In this document: positions 1 through 9,412 of the stretch, in pieces | How the letters are laid out: each line of letters begins with the position of its first letter | Position numbering within the stretch: position 1 is the first letter of the stretch | Assembly (NCBI GenBank): GCA_964058805.1 | Contig: CAXKVV010001886.1 | Span: 1 to 26,285, forward strand | Source of the DNA: Schoenoplectus triqueter | Taxonomy: Eukaryota > Streptophyta > Magnoliopsida > Poales > Cyperaceae | Length of the DNA: 26,285 nucleotides | Reading direction: 5' to 3' | Translations under genes and position numbers: made by a program | The notes under the pieces: generated by a model | Told to the model about the DNA's origin: nothing | What the model saw: only the letters and a program-made list of their open reading frames with translations | Database searches by the model: none

Positions 1-279
1 AGACATAGATCATAACTAATAGCACATGAGATCGGTTCCGACTCCACTATCAATCCCATTATGAGTAACCCAACTACTGTAGTCATAAATATTTTAACCA
101 CCCTTCATATCTTCTCATAATTAACTCAAAATAAATTATAAAAGTAAGCACCTGAACCTACCTGTGTTTTGTTGATCTATGCCTTAATCGTAAGGTTGAA
201 ATGATCGTGGAGCAAACTAAAACCAACATGATCTGATTTAGAAAGTCTTCAAGGATGATGTCATCAAGGACAGAGATGG
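1..279. other. AT-rich edge, no gene seen
   Basis: No coding region or RNA gene is recognisable. The stretch from about 251 to 279 is purine-rich and runs directly into the LTR-like segment that begins near 280. It could be the polypurine-tract side of an element whose body lies left of the window, or plain flanking DNA. Confidence 0.4.
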
Positions 280-1811
280 TGCATTGATAAGAAGTTTAAA
301 TGATATATTTTATGCATAATTTAATCTCAAAACTTAGCTTTTTAGGGTTTAATTATGGCTTATATTTTATCAAGTTCAAGTTACTACTGTAGTGTTCTTT
401 ATTTTATAGATTCTAAAAAAAAAATTGGAAGAAAAATGAAGTTCAGAGCTCAAATAAGAAGAAATCTGGGCAAAGCAGAAAAATCAGACTCAGATATACC
501 TATTCGATCCGAATCTATCACTCATTCGGACCGAATAAGAGGAAGGCTTCAACCCCTGTTTTTGACCTATTCGGCCCGACGCAGAGTCCATTCGGACCGA
601 ACAGAAGAAAAACCAGAAAACATCAATACTTAGCCAAATTTTCAGTCGACAACTTTTATACCTATTCTGACCGAATGGACCTTCTATTCTGACCGAATGG
701 ACCTTCTATTCTGACCGAATGGACCTTCTATTCTGACCGAATAGGTCATCTGGGAGAAGTGCACGGTTTTGCTATTTTTAGATGGTTTTTTCGATTTTCT
801 GATTTTATTTTTGAATTTCTTTATATAGTTGGGTTAAGAAAAATGTCATATATCATCCTAGACCTTATTGGAGAATTTTGCCGAGAGAAAATAAAAGAGA
901 TTTTACGTTTTTCTTCAGGAGAGAGAGAAAGAACAAAGGAGATCATAATCGGGTATAACTTCTATATTTTCTTTATGATTTCTTTTCTGTTTTTCATGGA
1001 TTTCATCTATAATTCTCTCTCCTCCATGGAAGAGTAGATTATTGTTGTTTTAATTACTTTATTTTTGTGATTGAACTTCTGTGCATGGATTTAACTGTTA
1101 TATGTTTGTATTAATAATCCGTCTAGGATTAAAAACCCTAGATAGCGTAGATTCCTAACCTACAAATAAAATTAGAACTGTACTTGTATCTTAGAGAACT
1201 GCTTAGGTTTCTAACCAAAATCTGACGGTTCTTGGACCCCCAAAAGCGGTATCTAACCCTAGATAAAGGACCTAACCGTGAAGTCTAGATTAGATGAGAC
1301 TTTTCTGAACTTTTAGAGAATTAATTAAATGAACTTAATCATGAATAGTTAGTATCTGAAAGGTTCAGAGTTGCCAGAATTTAACGGATTTTATTTAGGA
1401 AGAACGAAGGATCTAATCGTGAACTTTTCCCTTTTTGAAACACTGTACCAAACCCTAACCAGGAACTTGATGCTATATTAGACGGTATCCCTCATAAATT
1501 AGCATTAAAACATACAATTAGTACGATTAATTCTCAAGTGGACGGTGATTTGAAACCCTAGATTTTCTTAATCTTGAAATTACCCAAACTTAGTTCAGTT
1601 TTGATTGTTTATTTTAGAAATTATTTAGTTTAAAATTCTTTCTAGAACTTATAGTCTAACTTTGAGAAATTATCAATATTGATAGTTTAAACAATCATTG
1701 TAGGATCGACACCTAAATACTACACAGTAGGTCGTGCGCTTGCGGCTTCTTCTTATATGTATTAGGTTAATTTTATTAGTTTGAAAACATCACAAAATGC
1801 ATGCAACATCA
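280..1811 (+). mobile_element. LTR-like segment, possible solo or terminal LTR
   Basis: This is about 1.5 kb without coding potential that reads like a plant LTR. A TATA box (TTATATAGT, 821-829) is followed by an untranslated-leader-like stretch with repeated CCTAACC/CCCTAG motifs. Near 1,705-1,745 there is a GGATCGACACCTAAATACTA...GTGCGCTTGCGG region of the kind seen near the 3' ends of plant Ty3/gypsy LTRs. Tentative termini are TGCATTG at 280 and ACATCA at 1811, flanked by ATGG (276-279) and ATGG (1812-1815). That is only a four-base match, so the ends are provisional. No primer-binding site or polyprotein is seen, so it could be a solo LTR or the LTR of an element extending left of the window. 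Small open frames inside it look incidental. Confidence 0.45.
664..743. repeat. 22-bp tandem repeat inside the LTR-like segment
   Basis: Three perfect 22-bp units (664-685, 686-707, 708-729) and a 14-bp partial unit share the core TTCTGACCGAATGGACC. Related ATTCGGACCGAAT half-palindromes occur just upstream, at about 503-600. The array lies upstream of the TATA box, where U3 enhancer repeats usually sit. Confidence 0.85.
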
Positions 1812-2122
1812 ATGGAGCAATTCATACATATTGGTGTGTTCAAAATTTCATCTTCATGATACACGCTAATCTATCACATTCATATTTCTGAACACAAAAG
1901 AAAAAAAAACTACTTAATCATTGTTTTCAATTTTACCTTAAAAAATATTGACGATAAAAAAATAAAACTTATAGTAATGATGAGAAGAAGATGCTAAAAA
2001 CTATTTGATATAAATCTGTTACAAAACTCAAGTTGTCAGCCTTATTCAACAATAGCAACTGCTAAAAGATAAATAAGAAGAGTTGAAACGGATGGTAGCT
2101 CAATTAACTAGTAAAAACTATT
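1812..2122. other. AT-rich intergenic, nothing recognised
   Basis: No gene, RNA or repeat structure could be supported here. Confidence 0.5.
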
Positions 2123-2296
2123 GAAGCCGGGGGAGATACAAAAGTCTTTGAACTAAAAATAGATTCGCATTTTTAATAAATTTTAAATTTTAAATTTGTA
2201 CTTTTAATAATTATTATGAATCTCGATGTAAAATCAACGGCTTCAGAGGGTTTTGAACCAACTTTTTGGTTCAAAGTCTTTTGTACCTCCCCACTT
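2123..2296. repeat. Short foldback (MITE-like) element
   Basis: Arms at 2129-2153 and 2269-2292 are inverted copies of about 24 nt, with core ACAAAAG(T/A)CTTTGAAC, differing at a few positions. Nested inside are GAAGCCG (2123-2129) against CGGCTTC (2238-2244) and a small hairpin GAACCAA...TTGGTTC around 2255-2273. The roughly 170-bp size, AT-rich centre and terminal G-runs suit a MITE. No clean target-site duplication is visible, so the family is unknown. Confidence 0.5.
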
Positions 2297-3768
2297 TCAA
2301 AAATATTAGAGTTGTTATACTCAAATGTTGAATATCCATCTTTGATTTGCAGCCCTCGTTTTTTTCTTGTTTTTTTTTTTTGACACGGTTTACAGTCAGC
2401 ATTACATAAACTGACAAAATGGGTCCCAATTGCAAATTAGACAAGACGTCATGATTGTAACTACAAAATCGATCAACTCATGAGAATGATATTTTAGTGG
2501 CAACCATGGACAAAAAAAGGTGATTTGTGTTATATCTATACCCGACTAAGTTCTTTTAATTTTTTCTTCTGGGACTAATAAAATTGTCTCCTGTACTCAG
2601 TCCAGACCCAAAAAATATTATAGAGTTTTGTCAATATATATGGACTAATGAATGTAAAGATGAAGCGAATTAAAAACTTGGACCAGATAAAAAAAAAGTA
2701 CTCACAACAATATAACTAAAAAAAATTCAAATATAATCTCAACAAAATAATCCAAATTGGATCAAAAAAGAAAATTTTAACCGCTGTTTAAAATTTTAAT
2801 TCACCAGATCTGACAGCACAAAAGGCCACACTGAGGAAGAAGGAATTGGGGGGGAGGGATTGGACCAATTTTTTTTCGGACCTATCTACAACATAAAAAA
2901 AATACAACGCAATTTTTTTTAGAATCTGTGAAAAATATTATTTTCTATAAATAGAAAAACTTGCTGACCCGCGTTCTTATTTTTTTAATCAATTCTGGAA
3001 CTTGTTTTCACATTTTTTGTGAATACTAAATAACCAATTGGATAAATTGATAAATAAATAAACATTGAGATGGGATAAATTTTAATAATTGTTTTATATA
3101 AGAGGAAATAGTACACCAAAACAGTTCAATTTACATCCGTGCTAAGTTATATTTAATTCCTTCACGTGCGAAAATTGTATTGGATTTTGTGTGATATTCA
3201 CAGAAAATGTTGAAAAAAGATTTAAAGGGTCTTGACGAATAAATAAATAGACTTCATACAGAAGTATAATTCTGTAATAACCCAAGGGGATGTAGGAGAA
3301 AAGTAAATGAACGTCTACACTACACATGAAATTTTCTGGACCAACTAATGGCTTGTTACAGAAGGTTGTTATTATGAGTATTCTCCCAACAAAAGCAGCT
3401 CCTGAGGTGGAGCATTTTTAATTAAAATTATATAAAAAAAAATACAAGGAGAGCTGTTCTTTGATTGACAGATCCAGAAGGTTTTATTTTCTTAAAGCGA
3501 AAGCACTAAATGAGTTGAAATAAGTAGCACAGGATACAAAAAGAAAAAGAAAACAAACAAAAAGATGAGAGAATCTATTTGTTTTGTGGAACCAACGGTG
3601 ATTTGATTTTAAAAAGGTGTCTTGTCTTCTTAAATTGAACCTGCGTTTAGCAAAGATCATTGTGTCCTTGACCTCTAAACTTAAAAAAATTAATGTAGCA
3701 TCGTTTAGTCAAGTTTCAAATCTGAATTTATCATATAAATTACTGTGAGTGCCACTGCCTTATCTAAA
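2297..3768. other. AT-rich intergenic, no gene seen
   Basis: Long A/T homopolymers and no sustained coding signal on either strand. The only open frame of note is about 60 codons (3142-3327, minus) with no recognisable content. Confidence 0.5.
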
Positions 3769-3776
3769 CTTTGTCA

Positions 3777-4205
3777 TTATAGGGCTGCACACGAGCTGAG
3801 CTGAAATTGAGTCGAGCTGACTCAAACTTGAACCGAACTCGAGCTCAATTATTATAGTTTTTATACTTATTTTTATATAATCATAAATAATTAGAGTTTT
3901 TATAACTAATATTTTAATAATTTTATAATAAAATTTTAAAAAATAATTGATATTTTTATATTATCATCATAATTATAACATAAATAAGTATATTTTTCTC
4001 ATTTTTAAATTATATTTATTAATTTATCTATAATTTTTCTAATTTTATAACTAAAATATAATAAAATAATTAATATCGAGTTATTGACATGTCGAACTGA
4101 GACGAGCCATTAAAAACAATAACAAACTAATTGACAAAAACTCAAACCGAGCCACGAAAATATCAAACCGAACTCGAGTAAACCACGAGTTTTTTGTACA
4201 GCACT
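3777..4205. mobile_element. hAT-type MITE-like non-autonomous element
   Basis: The left end reads TAGGGCTGCACACGAGC and the right end, reverse-complemented, reads TAGTGCTGTACAAAA. These are imperfect terminal inverted repeats of the TAGGGCTG type known from plant hAT derivatives. Subterminal regions on both sides are rich in GAGCTGAGC/GAACTCGAG motifs, and the centre (about 3850-4070) is almost pure AT. Flanks show a near 8-bp duplication: CTTTGTCA (3769-3776) against ATTTGTCA (4206-4213), 7 of 8 matching. No transposase is encoded. Exact ends are uncertain by a few bases. Confidence 0.6.
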
Positions 4206-4399
4206 ATTTGTCAAACACCTTTTGTGTCACAAGATACTATTCCACATTTCATAGGCAAACTAAGAAGAAGAAAAAAAATGCGTCTAACAAGAGTGATGCA
4301 TAACTTAATCAGCAAGACTCGGTACTGAATGTACCAATTACAGGAAACAAATTTATCTGAAATGCACATTCCATGGGAATATAATCCACCCAAAAGAAC

Positions 4400-4424
4400 A
4401 TAATAATAATAATATTATTATTAT
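4400..4424. repeat. (AAT)n/(ATT)n palindromic microsatellite
   Basis: Runs of AAT followed by ATT trinucleotides form a self-complementary stretch of about 25 bp. Confidence 0.8.
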
Positions 4425-5442
4425 AACAACAGAAGCAGCTGTAGTAGTAGTATTGCATGAAGTTCTTAAAAAGGGCAAACAAAGAAAAAGATAAAGCAAA
4501 AGGAGGGTGACATTTTTTCTGCACGGAACCTTTTTTTTTTCCTTCGACTAAATTACTATACTTTTGTGCTCCTTTGGGCTTTTAATTGGCACATGCAAAA
4601 TGGGATTGGGCTTCAATATTCTCCAAGAATGAGATCTATTGGGCTTAAGGAGCTTCTTTCTCTTTCTATGATTAAGCCATCTGAAAATCTACCAGTTGGT
4701 CAGGTCAAGACAAATCCGATCCGAGATTGAGTATGTGACAGTCGTAGAATGTTGCATTTGAAAATCACCTTTTATAAGCCATAAAGGTTCCTAGATAGAT
4801 GACTTGCATCTGGTTAAAATCTAGTAGCAGATGCATACAATAAATGATACAGGCTGGCATCGCCTGTGTTTTATTAATCATGAAGAAAATCTCAAAGTTG
4901 TCATAAATGGAATGAAAATAAGCAAAAAAATAAAAATAGAAATGTGATCACATAACAATATATTATTGAATGGAATTAAATATGTTTCTTTTTCTTTTCT
5001 AAATTTTGCAAAGAATACCAAAGAGTAAGACAATAGCTGCCTTTAAATATAAGATGACCTTACAAATCCAACGACACAAAATTAAATTCCATATTCATTT
5101 CCTTCGGTTGGTCTTTTCCTTTCCTTTTTTTTTGTTTTGCATTACGAATCATTAATTTGATAGAATTCATTTCCTATCTAATATTCTTGCTGATTGTATA
5201 TCACATATCTTGGCAAACTCAAGACTAGCTTAGTACTTGGATACATCAATATTCCAAATTAAATATAAAAAAATAGTAGAGAAGGAAATAAATTGAAAAA
5301 AAGAATAACCCACCGGCGATCATCATCAGACTTATTTAAGCACTTTTCTCTGGTTCTTCTTGATTGATGGCGAGAAATTTCTTTGTGAATTTATCATGTA
5401 AAAGACAGAATTAGTGTAATTTAAGTATTCAACAATAGATGC
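4425..5442. other. AT-rich intergenic, no gene seen
   Basis: Open frames on the minus strand at 4309-4524 and nearby lack recognisable domains and look random. Nothing else could be supported. Confidence 0.45.
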
Positions 5443-5560
5443 ACGAGGTTGTTTGAACTTTGAAGATGACAGAGGATCAATCAAGGTGAACCAGAGATCA
5501 GTGCTTAAAAAGAGTTCATTACTTATCTTCAAAGTTCAAATAACCTCGTTCATTACTTAT
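5443..5560. repeat. Inverted repeat and short direct repeat abutting the minisatellite
   Basis: Arms of 25 nt at 5443-5467 and 5525-5549 are inverted copies with one mismatch (core TTTGAACTTTGAAGAT), separated by a 57-nt loop. The 13-mer GTTCATTACTTAT occurs directly at 5514-5526 and 5548-5560, bracketing the right arm. The minisatellite begins four bases after the second copy, so the two structures may belong to one mobile unit. Confidence 0.8.
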
Positions 5561-5563
5561 TTT

Positions 5564-6037
5564 AAAACGAGTCCGGGAGCGTAAAACATGAAAACGGGAT
5601 CCGATGCTCTCGGTACCGCCGAAAACGAGTCCGGGAGCGCAAAACATGTAAACGGGACCCGACGCCCTCGGTACCGCCGAAAACGAGTCCGGTCGCATAA
5701 AACATGAAAACGGGACCCGACGCCCTTGGTACCGCCGAAAATGAGTCCGGTAGCGCAAAACATGAAAAAAAAAGCCGACACCCTCGGTACCGCCGAAAAC
5801 GAGTTTGGGAGCGCAAAACGTGAAAAAGGGATCCGACGCCCTCGGTACCGCCAAAAACATGTTCGGGAGCAGAAAATAAGAAAACGGGATAGGACGCCCT
5901 CGGTACCGTCGAAAACGAGTCCGGGAGGGCAAAACATGAAAACGAGACCCGACGCCCTTAGTACCGCCGAAAAGGAGTCCGGAAGCGCAAAACATAAGAA
6001 AGGGATAGGACACCCTCTGTACCGCCGAAAACGTGTT
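5564..6037. repeat. 58-bp minisatellite, eight full copies
   Basis: AAAACGAG-like unit starts fall exactly at 5564, 5622, 5680, 5738, 5796, 5854, 5912 and 5970, with a partial ninth at 6028. The period is therefore 58 bp with no indel. Conserved cores are GAGTCCGG, GCAAAACATGAAAACGGGA and CCTCGGTACCGCCG. The array is clearly more GC-rich than its AT-rich flanks. Because 58 is not a multiple of three, each minus-strand frame cycles through three translations of the unit, which explains long overlapping open frames there. No start context, splice signals or conserved domain argue for a real protein. Confidence 0.95.
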
Positions 6038-6375
6038 GGGTTAGTGCTAACTCAAGAGTAGTAACTACTCGAAATAGCATGTGATGTTCAAACACTAAAT
6101 TGCTATTATGAATAGTTGAGATTAGCTGCTATTTCTCTAACTCAACAAAGATTTGGTTTATGATTGTTTTTGTTTACTAACCCAATGAAAATTTCACTAA
6201 CACATTTAAACAACATTTTACTAACCCAAAAATAATAACTATTATCTCTATTCTCAATCACTAATTCAAAATATACTATTCTTGCACTAATCATTCCATC
6301 ATTCAAACACACCCTTCCATCATCCAAACGCACTACTGAGTGTTGATTTACCAATACAATGATGCAAACAAACCA
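6038..6375. mobile_element. Possible PIF/Harbinger-type MITE remnant
   Basis: The minus strand contains stretches such as GTTTGGATGATGG, TTTGAATGATGGAATG and repeated GGGTTAGTA/GAGTTAG motifs, which resemble ends of plant Harbinger MITEs. Several ACTAAC motifs are spread through the segment. Only one end is suggestive, near 6340-6375, and the other may merge with the minisatellite. No duplication could be placed, so this is a weak call. Confidence 0.25.
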
Positions 6376-7100
6376 AATGGTTGAAGGCCATTCTTGTAAC
6401 TGATATGACTTCTCAGCCCTTTTGCTTTCTTGACAGGTAGGTATCAGTTGACTGCAAATGTATCTTGCGCACTGCTTTTAGTTTATTGTTCATAGATCTT
6501 ACTAAATTGTCGTTTGTTTTTTAAAATAAAAATGAAAGGATGGTTTTCCCCTTATCAACAAAAGAACTACTGTTAATCAAAATCAGTTATTTAACTCACT
6601 CACCTCTATATATTCCATTACCTTTTCAATTCATGAAAGCCCATAAGTTTAAAATGTGTTCAACAGAAAGTGCTGGCCCTTTGAAAAATATGATTGATTG
6701 CCCTATTAAATAGAATAAGTCTTGTAGGCCTTACGCTTTTGCACAAAAAATTGAGATAAGAATTGGGTTTATTAGGCCGTTTTAGCACGCAAAATATTGA
6801 CAAGTAATTAGGCTCAAATTTAATTGGACTTTATCATGAGCACATCTTTGTCGGCCTTCCATTAGGTTATTTTAAAATTTCTGTACATTTAATAAACAAA
6901 AAATGAAAAAAAATCTCAGTGACTTAGCTTTTCTTCAACACGCATTCACGTCCAATTGGCGCACGGAAACATGGTGCCGTGTTCCTCTTCAACTCTTTTC
7001 TTCTCCAATAATTTTTCAACTCGGCAAGAAATAAAAAAAAAAGGAACTGCGTCTTTCTCCTCACATCTTTATTATTTATTAGTGGAATGCATTGACAATG
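6376..7100. other. Intergenic, no gene seen
   Basis: No coding signal or repeat structure could be supported. A TATA-like CTATATATT near 6606 has no gene in front of it. Confidence 0.45.
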
Positions 7101-7413
7101 AATTATTTTGATAGTCTTGACAATGAGCCTCTAAATAAATATAATTTTTTTTATAAATATGTTTTTTTACTTTTAGATTGATGATAATTTAAATTTTATG
7201 TAATTTAATTATCGTTTGATAGACCATCAAATGCCGTTAAATTGAAACCATTGCAAATTATATGAAAATTTGATGGTTTTTGATGGACCATCAAACGATA
7301 ATGAAATTGTATGAAATTTGAATGAATCTAAAAGTAGAAGAATACATTTATAAATTTTTTTTCTATTTTTAAAATTTTTTTCTATTTATTTAGAAATTTA
7401 TTGTCAAAATAAC
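7101..7413. mobile_element. Foldback MITE, about 310 bp
   Basis: Almost the whole element folds on itself. The left arm (about 7101-7228) has ATTATTTTGA, CTAAATAAAT, TACTTTTAGATT and ATTATCGTTTGAT. The same blocks appear inverted on the right (about 7285-7413), ending CAAAATAAC. The centre carries further small palindromes of the type GACCATCAAA/TTTGATGG. No coding capacity. The size and structure fit a MITE. The flanking duplication is not clear, so the superfamily is unassigned. Confidence 0.7.
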
Positions 7414-8840
7414 TCACGATCCCTTCTCATTATTTATATAATAGTTTGATCTCTTCAATTATATTTTATCCATTCAGCAAATTTCATGCTTCTTTGAAGA
7501 TATCGCTGAATGATTTCAGATTTCTTTAGAGAATATACTAAAAACAGAGAGATTTTACAATTTGCCCTTTCTTTAAAAGATTTTTAAACACATAATCCCC
7601 CCTTCAAAAATTTAAACAAAATATTTTTTGAGAGTAAGGAACGAAAGCATCATGCTATTTTCACCCACTTTCCTTTTTTATCCATACCTTCTTTTTCCTC
7701 ATGCTAACTCAAGTTGTTTTGCGTCTCTTTTTTCAATATGAGAATAGGATAAACCAAAGGAAAACGATTTTTTTTTGTATAAACAGAATAGTCGAGATGT
7801 GACCAGCTTCAACCAACAACAAAAGACTTTCATAAATGCTTAACAAAAAAAATAATAACTTCTGTTCTCTTTATTGACTTTTTTAGTTAATGCAATATAT
7901 TTTTTAAGAAAAGATAATCTTGATAATATATTTTTTACATATACCAAATAATTTTTGTGAAAAGATATAAAAAATGATAACATGAAAGTTAAAAATATAT
8001 ATTTAAAAGTATGTAATTCTGAGCCGAACATCTATAGAAATTATCAAATAAAATTCAAATTTACAAAGACCAAAAATTAACCTAACTATTTTGTTGACAG
8101 ACAAAAAAGAAAAATATCAAACGAGCACTCTAGTAAAAAGACGGGGTGTAAAAATATGGTTTGTGAGGGGAAATTTTTTGAGATAGCTAATTTATACATA
8201 ATTATGTTAAACATTATCTACTTAGCTCGATAGAATATAATCTTTAATAGCAATATTAATAGAGAAGAAAACTAAAATTCTTAAACCATTAAGTTTGATA
8301 CAAACACAAGCATTTGTCATAAATATTAATATAGAATAAATATAAATGAACTTAATATAATAAGGGGTGCATCGAATTTATTTTTCTTCATTTTATTTCT
8401 CTTTTCAGAATTAAAAAGAATGGAAGTTATAAAAAATATAGAGTAACTTGATTTTAACTTTGAAGAGGGCGAAGGTAAAAAGGGACCCATAAATATATAT
8501 TGTTGAAATTTTTTTGGGAGGATAATGTGATTCAAAATATTTTAAAAAAAGTAAAATATTGCAATCCTATGAGAATATATACTGTTTTCGTCTTTGTCAA
8601 TATATTAATTATTTTGAAAAAAAAAAGACAACATAGACGGTAGACCAGAGATGGATAATGTAAATTTGTACTTTGGTTGTGCATTTATGAAAAGAAATTC
8701 TCTGATCCAGGACCGAGTGAAACATTATCGGATATTATCAAAAAGAAAAAAAAGAATGAAAGAAAAAAAAAACATTATCGGCCATCGGGTATTCGAGTTA
8801 CAGATAGTGGACCAACTTATATTAAAAAACCAGCGCCACT
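7414..8840. other. AT-rich intergenic, no gene seen
   Basis: Dominated by A/T runs. Open frames such as 8326-8535 (minus) and 8651-8902 (plus) have low-complexity Lys/Phe-rich content. A short direct repeat AACATTATCGG occurs near 8721 and 8771. Confidence 0.45.
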
Positions 8841-8850
8841 ATGTCGACAT
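8841..8850. promoter_or_regulatory. Zinc-deficiency response element (ZDRE)
   Basis: ATGTCGACAT is a perfect match to the consensus RTGTCGACAY bound by Arabidopsis bZIP19/bZIP23 in promoters of zinc-deficiency-induced ZIP genes. It is also a perfect palindrome. It lies about 475 bp before the candidate start codon of the ZIP gene on the plus strand. I saw no other perfect copy in the window. Confidence 0.8.
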
Positions 8851-8886
8851 TCTTCCCTGGCCAAACTGTTTCATACAGGATCCTGA

Positions 8887-8892
8887 CACGTG
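8887..8892. promoter_or_regulatory. G-box CACGTG
   Basis: The hexamer sits in a 10-bp palindrome GACACGTGTC (8885-8894), 36 bp after the zinc-deficiency element and upstream of the ZIP gene. bZIP and bHLH factors bind this core. A role here is inferred from position only. Confidence 0.5.
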
Positions 8893-9315
8893 TCTCATCT
8901 AACGGCGCCACTCCGTCGCGTTGCTTCCACGAGACGAGATCGAAAGCGACACGCTCAACCGTACAGTACCATACTCACCCAAATCACTGTCTCGAATCAT
9001 CTTGTTCGTTCGATCAACGATAAAATACATCTCGACCGTCATTTGCACGCTCTCGACGACAAAAAGTGATCCCGCATCTCTTTCTTTGTTTCTCTGTGGG
9101 GTCCTCCCGCCATTTTCTATCAGTTTGGTGACGACATATAACGAAACATACATTGTAAGACATCTCGTTCTCCTCTTTTCCATCTTTTATGCCCCACTTC
9201 CCTTTTTTTATCGATTCTGCACAAATAAATTAAGAGAGTTAGCAGACCTTGAGGGCACCGAAATCGAAGAAGTGATCTAAGTGGGATTTGATTCGAAGGG
9301 TTTAGCCTCTTTGCT

Positions 9316-9412
9316 ATGACTACCACAGAGGTATATTGCTTAAGCTGGACGCTATTTTTGATCGTTTCTTTTCCGAATCACTGTTCGAATAGTTTAATTG
9401 AATTGAAGCAAA
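9316..9412 (+). other. Candidate first coding exon of the ZIP gene
   Basis: ATG at 9316 opens a frame beginning [19 protein letters not shown], which looks like a signal peptide, as ZIP proteins have. A GT at 9413 (CAAA|GTATTC) ends it in phase 1, matching the phase needed by both acceptors downstream (10182 and 10212). The donor is not strong. A better donor, GAG|GTATAT at 9331, would end in phase 0 and break the frame with either acceptor. The exon is therefore a proposal. Confidence 0.4.

Noticed and set aside
355..633. 92-codon plus-strand frame
   Set aside because: It lies inside the LTR-like segment and is polar and low in conservation signals, with no recognisable domain.
5564..6037. 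CRISPR-like repeat array
   Set aside because: The units are contiguous with no unique spacers, and the host is a plant.
5519..6061. Long open frames on both strands over the minisatellite as protein genes
   Set aside because: The frames follow from a stop-poor 58-bp unit read in successive frames. There is no domain, splice signal or start context.
8651..9326. Separate small genes upstream of the ZIP gene
   Set aside because: The overlapping frames on both strands have no domains. The region is better explained as promoter and 5' leader.
9316..9330. GAG|GTATAT as the donor of ZIP exon 1
   Set aside because: It ends in phase 0, while both acceptors at 10,181 and 10,211 require phase 1, so the transporter frame would be lost. 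Kept only as an alternative.
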